64,000 nt of DNA from Oscillospiraceae bacterium (GCA_018110905.1 JAGBAZ010000030.1:1-64000); one strand, 5' to 3'; shown: positions 35,037-44,216, counted from the first letter of the stretch. Numbers and translations: made by a program. The notes: generated from the letters alone by a model not told the origin.

Positions 35037-37643
35037 TCAATGCGCCAAAAGCCATGTTTTCCCGATTCCTACGGAAGCTTCCATCGGAACGGAAAGCTTT
35101 GCCGCGTTTTCCATTTCGTATTTAAGAATCTCCGCAACCTTTTCCGCACAGTATTCCGATGCCTCAACAATAAGTTCGTCGTGAACCTGCATGATAAGTT
35201 TTGCGTCAAGCTTTTCCGCCGCAAGGCGGTTTTCAACCTTTACCATCGCAAGCTTGATGATATCCGCCGCGGTTCCCTGAATGGGCATGTTTCTTGCAAC
35301 CCTTTCGCCGAAGGAACGGAGATTGAAATTGCTGGAAGAAAGTTCCGGAAGATATCTTCGCCTTCCGTAGGAAGTAACGGCGTAGCCGCATTTCTTCGCG
35401 GTTTCAATGCTCTCCTTCATAAAACGGTCAACGCCGCTGTAATGGTTAAGATAGCTGTCGATATATTGCTGTGCTTCTTTTGTGGAAACGCCGATGTTTT
35501 CCCCAAGGCTCCAGGCGCCGATTCCGTAAACAATTCCGAAGTTGACCGCTTTTGCGCTGCTCCTCATCTGGGAAGTTACGTAATCTTCCGGAACACCGAA
35601 AACCTGGGCGGCGGTCTGGGTGTGGATATCCGTTCCGCCGGTAAAAGCGGAAATCATGTTTTTGTCACCGGAAAGATGCGCCAGAACGCGAAGTTCTATC
35701 TGGGAATAGTCCGCGTCAACAAGGGTGTAACCTTCCTTCGCGGTGAAGAATCCGCGCATTTTTGCGCCCAGTTCCGTGCGTATTGGAATATTCTGAAGGT
35801 TCGGTTCAAGGCTGCTTATGCGGCCTGTTCTGGTTTCCTTCTGGTTAAAGCGTGTGTGAACTCTGCCATCCGGAGCAAGGGCGTTAAGAAGTCCCTCAAC
35901 ATAGGTGGAATTAAGCTTCGTCAGTTTTCTGTATTCAAGAATTTCGTCAATGGCCGGGTGGTAGGTTCTCAAATCCTCAAGAACGTCGGCGTTTGTGGAA
36001 TAGCCGCTCTTTGTCTTTTTCTTTGCAGGAAGTCCAAGGTGCTCAAAAAGCACGACCCCAAGCTGTTTCGGCGAAAGAATGTTGAATTTTTCGCCGCAAA
36101 GTTCATAAATGCGTTCTTCCGTTTCTTTAATGGTGCTCAAAAGTTCGTCGCCGAAACTGCGGATGCCTTCCGGGTCGATTTTGAATCCACGAAGCTCCAT
36201 TGAAGCAAGAATTTTCGCAAGGGGAAGCTCGATTTCATCAAGGATCTTTTCCTCTCCGTGCTCATGAAGTTCTTTACGGAGCTTTTCACAAAGGTCCGCA
36301 AAAACCGCAGCTTTTTCAAGAACTTCCCTGTGAGCACGAATGTCATCGCCATTTCCGGAAAGTTCGCGGCTTTCCGCATGATAAAGCGCCGCAAGCCTTT
36401 CGGCAGAATAATCGTCGCCGGAAACGTTAAGGATATATCCCGCAAGGGAGGTGTCCATAACGCAGTTTTTAACTTCGCCGCCGTGGTTTTCCGCCCAACG
36501 GGAAAGGAATTTTAAGTCATCTGTGCGTTTTTCGGTTTTTGAGCACAAAAATTCAGCCAGAGCGGCGTCGAAAAAGAACCCGTCGTTCTCGATGAGCACC
36601 GCATAGCCTCCGCTGATAAGGCAGCAGCAGGTGATGTCGTCCCCTTCGCTTTCAAAAAGGAAATCCACCGGCTGAAAATCTTCCGAACCCTTAAAATCCG
36701 AAATGTCGCCAAGTATAACCTCAAGCTTTTTCTTCGGTGCGGAATTTTCCTCCGCCTTTTCCGGAACTTTAGTTGCGTCAAGTCCAAGCCTTTCGATCAT
36801 CTTATACATCTCAAGCCTGCTAAGAAGTGCAACCGCCGCCGCTTCGTCCCGGTTTTTGAGCATGTAATCCTCAAGATTTTCGGAAATTGGTGCAAAGCGG
36901 TTTATTTCGCCAAGGCGGCGGCTGAGATATGCCGAATCCTTGCCCTCTTCAAGTTTTCTTCTCTGGGCAGGTTTAAGCTCAAGCTCGTCAAAATGCTCAT
37001 AGATATAATCCACACTGTGATATCTCTGAATAAGGTCAAGGGCGGTCTTTTCTCCGATTCCGGGAACACCCGGAATGTTATCGCTGGTGTCGCCCATAAG
37101 TGCCTTGACTTCGATAAGTTCAAGGGGTTCAACACCATATTTTTCATGAACGGCGGGAATATCCATCATGGTGGAAACCGGCGCACCCATTTTTGTGGTG
37201 GCAAGGCGGACGGAGGTATGTCCGCCGATAAGCTGAAGGCTGTCCCTGTCCCCGGTGGAAATAACGCACTCCGCTCCTTTTTCCTCGCAAATTCTGGAAA
37301 TGGTTCCGAGGATATCGTCCGCTTCCCAGCCTTCGATTGCAATAACCGGGTAACCAAGATATCCCAAAAGCTCTTTCATAACCGGGAACTGGTCGATAAG
37401 TTCCTGTGGGGTCGCGTGTCTTCCGGCTTTATATTCTTTATAAAATTCATGGCGGAAAGTAGGCGCATGAACGTCAAAAGCAAAAACAATAGCGTCCGGT
37501 TTTGTTTCGGAAACTGCGGTCAGCAAAATCGAAAGAAAACCGTAAATCGCGTTGGTAAAAAAACCGTCTTTTGTGGTAAGAACCTTGATTCCGTAAAAAG
37601 CGCGGTTCATAATGCTGTTGGAATCCACAGCAAGAATTTTCAT
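35037..37643 (-). CDS. polA: DNA polymerase I
   Basis: PolA fills gaps and removes primers. The 868 residues have an N-terminal 5'-3' exonuclease (AVDSNSIMNRAFYG, ALMGDTSDNIPGVPGIGEKTAL), a degenerate middle 3'-5' exonuclease-like domain (DTSLAGYILN present but other acidic residues unclear), and a family A polymerase with DADYSQIELRVLAHL (motif A), RSSAKAVNFGIVYGIG (motif B) and QVHDELIVE (motif C). Proofreading is probably absent, as in Bacillus-type enzymes. Confidence 0.97.
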   Translation of the reverse strand: MKILAVDSNSIMNRAFYGIKVLTTKDGFFTNAIYGFLSILLTAVSETKPDAIVFAFDVHAPTFRHEFYKEYKAGRHATPQELIDQFPVMKELLGYLGYPVIAIEGWEADDILGTISRICEEKGAECVISTGDRDSLQLIGGHTSVRLATTKMGAPVSTMMDIPAVHEKYGVEPLELIEVKALMGDTSDNIPGVPGIGEKTALDLIQRYHSVDYIYEHFDELELKPAQRRKLEEGKDSAYLSRRLGEINRFAPISENLEDYMLKNRDEAAAVALLSRLEMYKMIERLGLDATKVPEKAEENSAPKKKLEVILGDISDFKGSEDFQPVDFLFESEGDDITCCCLISGGYAVLIENDGFFFDAALAEFLCSKTEKRTDDLKFLSRWAENHGGEVKNCVMDTSLAGYILNVSGDDYSAERLAALYHAESRELSGNGDDIRAHREVLEKAAVFADLCEKLRKELHEHGEEKILDEIELPLAKILASMELRGFKIDPEGIRSFGDELLSTIKETEERIYELCGEKFNILSPKQLGVVLFEHLGLPAKKKTKSGYSTNADVLEDLRTYHPAIDEILEYRKLTKLNSTYVEGLLNALAPDGRVHTRFNQKETRTGRISSLEPNLQNIPIRTELGAKMRGFFTAKEGYTLVDADYSQIELRVLAHLSGDKNMISAFTGGTDIHTQTAAQVFGVPEDYVTSQMRSSAKAVNFGIVYGIGAWSLGENIGVSTKEAQQYIDSYLNHYSGVDRFMKESIETAKKCGYAVTSYGRRRYLPELSSSNFNLRSFGERVARNMPIQGTAADIIKLAMVKVENRLAAEKLDAKLIMQVHDELIVEASEYCAEKVAEILKYEMENAAKLSVPMEASVGIGKTWLLAH

Positions 37644-37838
37644 GGGCGAAACCTCCCAAAAATATAATATAACGGAATATTTTATAATATTATAATAACT
37701 TATTATAGCATATAAAAATTCCTTATGCTATAATATTATAATAAAATTCAAACTTAAAAACTCCCTTTGGGGGGAGATGTCTGCAAAGCAGACGAAAGGA
37801 AGTAACCCTCTTCCAAAAAATTTTTCCCGGAGGACAAC
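37644..37838. other. polA/M23 divergent intergenic region with one degenerate repeat
   Basis: It contains A/T-rich runs with several TATAAT matches on both strands (37665-37745), so divergent promoters are likely. A degenerate family A unit (CTCCCTTT/GGGGGAG, then GTCTGC/GCAGAC) lies at 37760-37800. Confidence 0.45.
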
Positions 37839-38861
37839 GTGACAAAATCAAAAAAATTACTTACAGCATTGATTTTTTCCTCAATAATAATATCCTCTTC
37901 CGGCTGCGAAACTTTGCCGGAAGTTCCCGTAATTTCACCGGAAACCTCTTCGGAATTTTCCGAAAGTTCATCTTCTCTTTCCGAAAGCGAAGCCGAAGCT
38001 GAAATTATCCCCGAAAGTTCCGAAACTGAAGAAACCGTTGAGGCGGAACCTGTTTTAAAACTTTCGTCCTATCTTATAGAAAAAGGCGATTATTTTATAA
38101 TAAAAGCAGAAAATGTGGATTTTTCTGAAGTTGTTTTTAAAGATTTTTTGGGAAACGACAGAAGGTTTTTTGAAAACGAAGGAGCATGGTATTGTTTTGT
38201 TCCGGTAAAACCGGATACCGAACCCGGTTATTACCCTATCAAAATTTCCTCCGAAGAATCTGATTTTATCTGCGGAATAATTGTTAAGGATAAAGAGTTC
38301 AAAAAACAATATCTTGTTGTGGAACAGGCAACACTTGATGCAACTTTGGAAGATACTTACGTACGGGAGGCTTTTGCGGAATTTTTTGAAGAAAAACGCT
38401 GGAATTTTTCCGAAGAAAAACTCTGGGAAGGTGAATTTAAAAAACCTCTCGGTGATTCCTGGTATAAGGAGACCACCTCCTTCGGAACTTTCCGTACTTT
38501 TTCAAGCGGAAGGACCGAATGGCACGATGCCATCGATATGGCGGTTGGCGGCGGCACTCCTATTTATGCCACAAACAGCGGAAGAATATATTTTGCAGAT
38601 TGGCTCGGTCTTACAGGCAACACAATTATCATAGACCATGGCTGCGGAATTATGAGCTGGCATTATCATCTCCATAAAATAAACGTTGCCGAAGGCGATT
38701 ATATTGAAAAAGGTACTGTTATCGGAACAGTCGGAACAACCGGTCTTTCCACGGGAAATCACCTTCATTTCGGAATTACAGTGGGAGGAGTTTTTGTTGA
38801 TCCGAACCATTTTTTTGGAACGGAACCGAATTTTGATTTTGAAAAGGTGAAAACAGAATGA
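37839..38861 (+). CDS. M23 family metallopeptidase lipoprotein
   Basis: The 340-residue product has a lipoprotein signal (IISSSGC, Cys23), an acidic Ser/Glu linker (to about residue 75), an unassigned middle domain and a C-terminal LytM/M23 domain with EWHDAIDMAVGGGTPIYAT and GLSTGNHLHFGITVGG (zinc-site H-x3-D and HxH). It likely cuts peptidoglycan cross-links outside the membrane. The GTG start follows CGGAGGA. It overlaps dus by four bases. Confidence 0.9.
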   Translation: MTKSKKLLTALIFSSIIISSSGCETLPEVPVISPETSSEFSESSSSLSESEAEAEIIPESSETEETVEAEPVLKLSSYLIEKGDYFIIKAENVDFSEVVFKDFLGNDRRFFENEGAWYCFVPVKPDTEPGYYPIKISSEESDFICGIIVKDKEFKKQYLVVEQATLDATLEDTYVREAFAEFFEEKRWNFSEEKLWEGEFKKPLGDSWYKETTSFGTFRTFSSGRTEWHDAIDMAVGGGTPIYATNSGRIYFADWLGLTGNTIIIDHGCGIMSWHYHLHKINVAEGDYIEKGTVIGTVGTTGLSTGNHLHFGITVGGVFVDPNHFFGTEPNFDFEKVKTE

Positions 38862-39838
38862 AAATAGGAAACATAGAACTTCCTAAATATGCCGCCCTTG
38901 CCCCTATGGCAGGTGTCGGTGACAGAGCGATGCGTGAGATAAGCCGCGAATTCGGCGCAGTCTGGACCGTCGGCGAAATGACCAGTTCAAAAGGCCTTTC
39001 CTACGGAAGCAAAAAATCCGCGGAACTTCTTGAAATAAACGAAGCGGAACGTCCCTGCGCTGTCCAGCTTTTCGGTTCTGAACCGGAAGTCATGGCCGAA
39101 GCCGCAAAAATGGCGCTTCAATATAAACCGGACGCAATCGATATAAACTTCGGCTGTCCGGTTCCGAAAATTGCCGGAAACGGCGGAGGCAGCGCACTTA
39201 TGAAAGATCCGGAACTTGCCGGAAGGATAGTCCGAGCTGTTGCAGATGCGGTGGATATTCCCGTAACGGTAAAATTCAGAGCGGGCTGGGATAACGAACA
39301 TCTTAACGCCGTTGAATTTGCATGCATCTGTGAAGCAAACGGCGCTTCTGCACTTACCGTTCATGGCAGAACAAGGACCCAGATGTATGCCCCTCCGGTA
39401 AACTGGGATATCATAAGACAGGTAAAAGAAGCTGTTTCCGTTCCGGTAATAGGAAACGGTGATGTTGTTTCGCCGGAAAGCGCAAAAGCTCTTTATGAAC
39501 AGACCGGCTGCGACCTTGTAATGGTCGGACGTGGCGCCATGGGTAACCCCTGGATTTTCAGGCGCATAGCTCACTATATGGAAACCGGCGAACTTCTTCC
39601 GGAACCGACCCCGGAAGAAAGAATGGCTGTCCTTAAAAAGCATATAGAACTTCTCTGCAAATACAAAGGGGAATATACCGGAATGCGCGAAGCGCGCAAA
39701 CATTCCTCCTGGTATATCAAAGGAATGCGCGGCGCCGCGGAATTCAGAAGAGAATGCGGCGAACTTACCACTCCGGAAGATCTTGAAAATCTGATTGATC
39801 GGGTGCTCCTTGCTTCGGAAAATGAAAGGGAATTTTGA
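38858..39838 (+). CDS. dus: tRNA-dihydrouridine synthase (DusB-like)
   Basis: This flavoenzyme reduces uridines in tRNA D-loops. The 326 residues show the TIM-barrel pattern: APMAGVGDRAMREISREFGA, IDINFGCPVPKIAGNGGGSALM (catalytic Cys region), LTVHGRTRTQMYAPPVNWDII (in pieces) and VIGNGDVVSPESA. GCDLVMVGRGAMGNPWIF is the FMN-phosphate loop. ATG overlaps the preceding stop. Confidence 0.95.
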   Translation: MKIGNIELPKYAALAPMAGVGDRAMREISREFGAVWTVGEMTSSKGLSYGSKKSAELLEINEAERPCAVQLFGSEPEVMAEAAKMALQYKPDAIDINFGCPVPKIAGNGGGSALMKDPELAGRIVRAVADAVDIPVTVKFRAGWDNEHLNAVEFACICEANGASALTVHGRTRTQMYAPPVNWDIIRQVKEAVSVPVIGNGDVVSPESAKALYEQTGCDLVMVGRGAMGNPWIFRRIAHYMETGELLPEPTPEERMAVLKKHIELLCKYKGEYTGMREARKHSSWYIKGMRGAAEFRRECGELTTPEDLENLIDRVLLASENEREF

Positions 39839-40220
39839 GCATCTTTCACCTTTCGGTGAATAGAAAAAGCGCCCTATACAGGTTATCCAAAAATTTCCAA
39901 TTCAAGGAAAAAATATACCCAAAAGTATGAAAAACAAGCTTTCAACAAAAAAATTATGAATAAATCGCTTGTTTAAGCCATTTGGTGGAGTACTTGGTGG
40001 AAAATGTTGAAAACCCGGCAGATTTTCTGCTTTTCAAGGTTGAATTTCAACTTTTTCAACATATGCATTGTGGAAAATGTTGAAAAGTGCTCAAAAAAAC
40101 CGCTTTTTAAAGCCGTTTTAAGCCAAAAGTTTTCCATGTGGACAAATTTGAAAGGGTTAAAAACCCAAATTGAGCACCGTTTTTTAACAAAAAAGTCAAA
40201 AAAGAAAGGAAGGGAGCACC
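39839..40220. other. Gene-free region with DnaA-box-like cluster and repeated GTGGAAAATGTTGAAAA
   Basis: TTATCCAAA (39883), GGTGGAAAA (39996), TGTGGAAAA (40069-40077, exact reverse TTTTCCACA) and TGTGGACAA (40137-40145) lie within 265 bases. GTGGAAAATGTTGAAAA occurs twice (from 39998 and 40070). CTTTTTCAACAT and ATGTTGAAAAG form an inverted repeat around the central box (40051-40087). No gene or known RNA is seen. Confidence 0.5.
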
Positions 40221-41336
40221 GTGAATAAAAACCCTTATGCAGGACTGTATATTCATGTTCCTTTCTGTGCCCAAAAATGCAGGTACTGCGATTTTTATTC
40301 ATTTCCGAAGGGCGAAGAATATTTTGAAATATATAAAAACCGCGTTATCGAAGCCATTGAGTTTTACGGAAAAAAGTATGCAAGGTCTTATAACTCTTTG
40401 TATTTCGGCGGCGGAACTCCCCTTCTTCTCGGTGAAAAACATCTTTGCAGTATAATGGAAGCGGCAAAACCCTATCTCACCGCCGATGCGGAAGTTACCG
40501 CGGAGGGAAACCCCGGCGTTTCCGAAAGAGCGGATTTTAAAAAACTCCGTGAAGCGGGAATAAACCGCCTTTCCTTCGGTCTCCAAAGTTCAAATGATAA
40601 AGAACTTTCCGCCCTGGGAAGGATCCATTCCGCAAAAGAAGCGGCGGAAACGGTAAAAGCCGCCCAAAACGCCGGTTTTGATAATATATCTCTTGATCTG
40701 ATGCTCGGTATTCCCTATCAGACGGAAAAAACTCTTCTGGAAAGCATAAATTTCTGCGATTCCCTTGGCGTTTCTCATATTTCTTCCTATATGCTGAAAA
40801 TCGAAGACACAACTCCCCTTGCAAAAAGCGAACTTCGTTTTCTTTGCGCGGACGAGGAAAAATCCGCGGACCTCTATCTTTTCGCCTGTGAGGAACTTTC
40901 AAAACGCGGATTTGAACAATACGAAATCTCGAACTTTGCCAAAGGCGGAAAACGTTCCTTCCATAACACCCGCTACTGGCTGGACGATGAATATATCGGC
41001 ATAGGCCCTTCCGCCCATTCATTTATGGAAGGACGCCGATTCTATACCGACAGAAATATAAACGATTTTCTCAATGTTTCCTTTGAGAAAAACGAAAAGG
41101 AAGAATCTTCCGGCGGAAACTGGGAAGAATTTGCAATGCTGCGGCTTCGCCTTTCCGAAGGTCTTGACGTTTCGGAACTGGAAAAACTCTTTCCGGAAGT
41201 TTCCGGCGCAGAAATTCTCGAAAAAGCAAAACCTTTCGAAGCACCGGGTCTTTTGAAAATTTCCGGAAGCATAATCTCTTTTACCCCAAAAGGTTTCCTT
41301 CTTTCCAACGCCCTAACCGCGGAAATTTTATATTAA
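40221..41336 (+). CDS. hemW: Radical SAM protein HemW (coproporphyrinogen oxidase-like)
   Basis: The 371 residues begin GLYIHVPFCAQKCRYCDFYSF with the radical SAM CX3CX2C cluster motif, followed by LYFGGGTPLLL, EGNPGV and GINRLSFGLQS. The C-terminal HemW domain has FEQYEISNFAKGG and YWLDDEYIGIGPSAHSF. HemW acts as a heme chaperone rather than the oxidase HemN. GTG follows AAGGAAGGGAG. Confidence 0.93.
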   Translation: MNKNPYAGLYIHVPFCAQKCRYCDFYSFPKGEEYFEIYKNRVIEAIEFYGKKYARSYNSLYFGGGTPLLLGEKHLCSIMEAAKPYLTADAEVTAEGNPGVSERADFKKLREAGINRLSFGLQSSNDKELSALGRIHSAKEAAETVKAAQNAGFDNISLDLMLGIPYQTEKTLLESINFCDSLGVSHISSYMLKIEDTTPLAKSELRFLCADEEKSADLYLFACEELSKRGFEQYEISNFAKGGKRSFHNTRYWLDDEYIGIGPSAHSFMEGRRFYTDRNINDFLNVSFEKNEKEESSGGNWEEFAMLRLRLSEGLDVSELEKLFPEVSGAEILEKAKPFEAPGLLKISGSIISFTPKGFLLSNALTAEILY

Positions 41337-41391
41337 GCCTTCCCGGAGGGGAAGGTGGCAAAACCGAAGGTTTTGACGGATGAGGGATAAA
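41337..41391 (+). repeat. Single family B unit after hemW
   Basis: GCCTTCCC/GGGGAAGG hairpin, TGGC, AAAACC/GGTTTT hairpin, GACGGATGAGGGATAAA. It begins directly at the hemW stop. Confidence 0.7.
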
Positions 41392-41409
41392 CCCCGTCAA
41401 TCTTAAACC

Positions 41410-41433
41410 GAGCGGATAATATCTGTCCCTACA
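41410..41433 (-). repeat. Family C palindrome (degenerate)
   Basis: Reverse orientation TGTAGGGACAGATATTATCCGCTC-like arms with two mismatches. Confidence 0.5.
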
Positions 41434-41474
41434 AATTCAACCAATTCCCCATTTTCCCCAAAAGGAGGTTTTCC

Positions 41475-42197
41475 ATGAAAAAGATAAAAACTCTCGGAGT
41501 TATCACAATATTTTTTCTTGTTTTTGCGATAGTTGTTCTTACGGTTCTTTCTCTTCTCGGAATTCTTAAAATAGAAACCGGCGAAAACGGAAAAAGCGAA
41601 ATCGTTTTCACTCCGGCCGAAAAAAAGAACGAATTTCTGGAATGGCAGACTTCCGAAACCGAAGGCGACAAAACCGCAACCATAAAAACCGATAAAGGCA
41701 ATATTGAAATAAAACTCAGCGATTCCGCTGCAGCGGAAAAATTTATTGAACTTGATAATGCGGGAACTTTTGAAGGCGCGGAATTTTCCGTCCTTGCGGA
41801 AGATATGTTTATCCAAAGCAAAGTTTCCGGAGAAAATTTTGAAACGGAACAAACGGAATTTGCCTGTATAAACGGTGCTGTTGCTTTTGTGATGGAAAAA
41901 GGCGAAGCAAATCCTTCCTTTTTCATAATAACCGCCGATGAACTTTCAGGAAGTTCCTCCGCTTTCATTAAAAACAGCGGTTTTGATTCCGAAAGAACCG
42001 AAACTTATGAAAATTTCGGCGGAATCCCGGAATACGAAGGAAAAGTACTTGTTTTCGGAATGGTCGTTTCCGGAATGGAAACGGTTCTTGAAATTGCCGG
42101 GGGCGAAAATTCCGGCTATACCGGCGGATATCTTGCCGCAGAACCGGTAAAAATAAATTCCGTCGAAATTTCCTACCCAACCGAAACAACCGGCTAA
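41475..42197 (+). CDS. Membrane-anchored cyclophilin-like protein, catalytic residues not conserved
   Basis: The 240-residue protein has an N-terminal membrane helix (TLGVITIFFLVFAIVVLTVL) and an outer domain resembling peptidyl-prolyl isomerase (ATIKTDKGNIEIKLSDSAAAEKFIEL, in pieces, ... GMVVSGMETVLEIAGG). The usual FHRVI and QGG active-site segments read FSVLA and FIQSKV, so isomerase activity is doubtful. It may act as an external binding or chaperone domain. ATG follows AAAGGAGG. Confidence 0.65.
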   Translation: MKKIKTLGVITIFFLVFAIVVLTVLSLLGILKIETGENGKSEIVFTPAEKKNEFLEWQTSETEGDKTATIKTDKGNIEIKLSDSAAAEKFIELDNAGTFEGAEFSVLAEDMFIQSKVSGENFETEQTEFACINGAVAFVMEKGEANPSFFIITADELSGSSSAFIKNSGFDSERTETYENFGGIPEYEGKVLVFGMVVSGMETVLEIAGGENSGYTGGYLAAEPVKINSVEISYPTETTG

Positions 42198-42273
42198 TTT
42201 TTGATTGACTTTATCTGCCGATTATTATAATATATTAATGTAAAAAATACCCCCCGAAAAGGAGATTTTAAAA

Positions 42274-42603
42274 ATGAGCAAACAGAACAACAATCTTCCC
42301 GAAACCGAAGATTACGGCAATGATTATGTAACCCTTGTTGACGAAAATGGCAAAGAAACCGAATTTGAAATCGTAGATTCTCTCGTAACCGAGAACAACG
42401 AATATTTTGCACTTATCCCCACCGAAACCGCTGAAAACATCGATTCCGATGACGGCGAACTTGTGATCCTCAAAGTTGTTGAAGAAGACGGCCAGGAATT
42501 TCTCGAACCCATCGAAGATGACGAAGAATATGAAGAAATTTCCGAAATCTTCATCGACCGCCTTGAAGAACTTTATGAATTTGAAAACGAACAGGAAAGC
42601 TGA
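42274..42603 (+). CDS. DUF1292 family protein
   Basis: The 109-residue acidic product has the family core YVTLVDENGKETEFEIVDSL, then EYFALIPTE and VILKVVEEDGQEFLEPIEDD. DUF1292 (YrzB) proteins are usually encoded near ruvX and mreB-type genes; function is unknown. It is the first of two paralogues five bases apart. A TATAAT with TTGACT at a short 15-base spacing lies at about 42203-42235. Confidence 0.85.
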   Translation: MSKQNNNLPETEDYGNDYVTLVDENGKETEFEIVDSLVTENNEYFALIPTETAENIDSDDGELVILKVVEEDGQEFLEPIEDDEEYEEISEIFIDRLEELYEFENEQES

Positions 42604-42608
42604 TTTTT

Positions 42609-42887
42609 ATGCCGCAGGAATTTGAAGAATATAACTCCGTTACCCTGACCGATGAAAACGGCAACGATATCGAATTTGAGCTCGTTGACGCCATTGAACA
42701 TAACGGAAAAAAATATTGCGTTCTCTATCCGGAAGGCCTTTCCGAAGAAGAACGCGAACTTGAAGAACCCGTGATCCTCGAATATATCATCGACGGCGAC
42801 TGCGATTATCTTGAAGAGATCGTTGACGAAGATGAATATGACGAAATTTACGGAATCTATTTCGGCGAAGAAGGCTATGATGCATAA
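42609..42887 (+). CDS. DUF1292 family protein (paralogue)
   Basis: The 92-residue acidic product repeats the DUF1292 layout: YNSVTLTDENGNDIEFELVD, KYCVLYPEGLSEEE and PVILEYIIDGDCDYLEEIVD. It is cotranscribed with the copy before it and directly precedes a structured non-coding region. Confidence 0.85.
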   Translation: MPQEFEEYNSVTLTDENGNDIEFELVDAIEHNGKKYCVLYPEGLSEEERELEEPVILEYIIDGDCDYLEEIVDEDEYDEIYGIYFGEEGYDA

Positions 42888-42917
42888 TTTCCGCCGGAAA
42901 AAATAATAATAGTAAAA

Positions 42918-43112
42918 CACCCTGCTTTGTGCGAGAATCGTCCGTTTTTTTAATCCAACAAATCGTTAAACGGGAGTCCTTCTCCGGCTTTGTAATGTAG
43001 GCCCTGCTTTTATGGATCAGGGGAACGTGAACCAGCCGGGAGAACTTTACCCACCCTTGTCATTAGACCGGGTTTCAACGATGGACTGTTCGGCAACGCG
43101 GGGTATTTTTTT
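42918..43112 (+). ncRNA. Structured RNA, candidate raiA motif
   Basis: A G/C-rich, non-coding segment of about 190 bases ends in GCGGGGTATTTTTTTT. CACCCTGC at its 5' end can pair with GCGGGGT at the 3' end. Internal blocks AAATCGTTAAACGGGAG, GGGGAACGTGAACCAGCCGGG, CATTAGACCGGGTTTCAACG and GGACTGTTCGGCAACGCGG have the look of a conserved clostridial RNA, and I recall similar blocks in the raiA motif. The assignment is from memory; 6S-like RNA is the alternative. Confidence 0.5.
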
Positions 43113-43420
43113 AATTAATAATGCAAAGTGCATAGTGCATAATGCAAAATTATAAAGACGGATAAAAACCGAAAAAAAGGTTTCCCGGAGGGCAGGCTCC
43201 CTTGTGCATAGGGAGCTGGCAGCGAAGCTGACTGAGGGATTGTCAACCCTGTCCCACGAATAACGGGCGGATAATATCCGCAACCACCGTAATTTAATGT
43301 AGGGCGGGGGCTTGCTCCCGCCGTAAAAGGGGTAAGCCTTCCCCTGGGGGAAGGTGTCAGCCTAAGGCTGACGGATGAGGGGAAAAACCCTGCCCCAAAA
43401 AAACAAAACCGAAAGGAGCA
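43110..43420. repeat. Intergenic repeat cluster upstream of tcdA
   Basis: In order: a TGCAAAGTGCATAATGCAAAATT repeat in pieces (43118-43150, family E), a family A unit (43195-43242), a family C palindrome (43264-43288), a family D palindrome TGTAGGGCGGGGGC (43299-43324) and a family B unit (43335-43387). No gene is present. Confidence 0.65.
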
Positions 43421-44134
43421 ATGCCCAAAATGTCAAGGCTCGAGCGAACGGAACTTTTCCTCGGAAAAGAAGCTCTTGAAAAACTGAAAAATGCAAGGGT
43501 CGCGGTAATCGGTCTTGGCGGGGTCGGCGGCTCCGCAGCCGAAGCTGTTTTAAGAGCTGGCGTCGGAAATTTGCTGCTCGTTGACGGCGATACGGTTGAC
43601 GAAACGAATATAAACCGCCAGCTTCTGGCAACGACCGAAACGGTCGGACTTGATAAAATCGAAGCCGCAAGGCTCCGTTTTGAAAAAATTGCGCCGGATT
43701 GCAGCGTTACCTATAAAAAAGAATTTTATCTTCCGGAAAATTCCGCATTTCTTTATGACTGGAACCCTGATTATATAATCGATGCAATCGATACCGTAAC
43801 CGCAAAACTCCATATCGCGGAAGAATGCAAAAAACGCGGAATAAAGCTTCTTATGTGTCTTGGAACGGGAAACCGCCTTTTCCCGGAAAAACTCCGCATC
43901 GGCGATATTTCCGAAACCGCGGGCTGCGGCTGTCCTTTGGCAAAAGTTATCCGAAAGGAACTTAAAAAACGGGGAATTGAAAAACAAACGGTCCTTTTCA
44001 GCACCGAAGAAGCAAAAAAGGCTGCCCTTGATTCCGAAAACGGAAGACATGCCCCGGGAAGTATCTCTTTTGTTCCGCCGGCCGCCGGCTATATCCTTGC
44101 AGGAAAATGCGTCCGGGATATAATCGGAAAATAA
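43421..44134 (+). CDS. tcdA: tRNA threonylcarbamoyladenosine dehydratase (TcdA/ThiF family)
   Basis: This E1-like enzyme uses ATP to cyclise t6A37 in tRNA. The 237 residues have RTELFLGKEALEKLKNARV, VIGLGGVGGSAAEAVLRAGVG (nucleotide-binding motif), LVDGDTVDETNINRQ and YIIDAIDTVTAK. CGCPLAKVIRKELKKRG lies near the C-terminus. ATG at 43421 is two bases from GGAG; the second ATG at 43430 has better spacing (11) and may be the true start. Confidence 0.9.
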   Translation: MPKMSRLERTELFLGKEALEKLKNARVAVIGLGGVGGSAAEAVLRAGVGNLLLVDGDTVDETNINRQLLATTETVGLDKIEAARLRFEKIAPDCSVTYKKEFYLPENSAFLYDWNPDYIIDAIDTVTAKLHIAEECKKRGIKLLMCLGTGNRLFPEKLRIGDISETAGCGCPLAKVIRKELKKRGIEKQTVLFSTEEAKKAALDSENGRHAPGSISFVPPAAGYILAGKCVRDIIGK

Positions 44135-44145
44135 CATTAATTCAC

Positions 44146-44176
44146 TGTAGGGCGGGGGGGCTTGCTCCCGCTGTAA
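44146..44176 (+). repeat. Family D palindrome
   Basis: TGTAGGGCGGGGGGG with CTTGCTCCCGC, downstream of tcdA. Confidence 0.65.
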
Positions 44177-44216
44177 TAAAACAAGCAGCAATACATAAAA
44201 AAGGAGACCGAAATCA

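Noticed and set aside
40131-40145. A third parS site
   Set aside because: TTTTCCATGTGGACAA shares the core shape but has at least four mismatches to parS. It fits a DnaA-box-like reading better.
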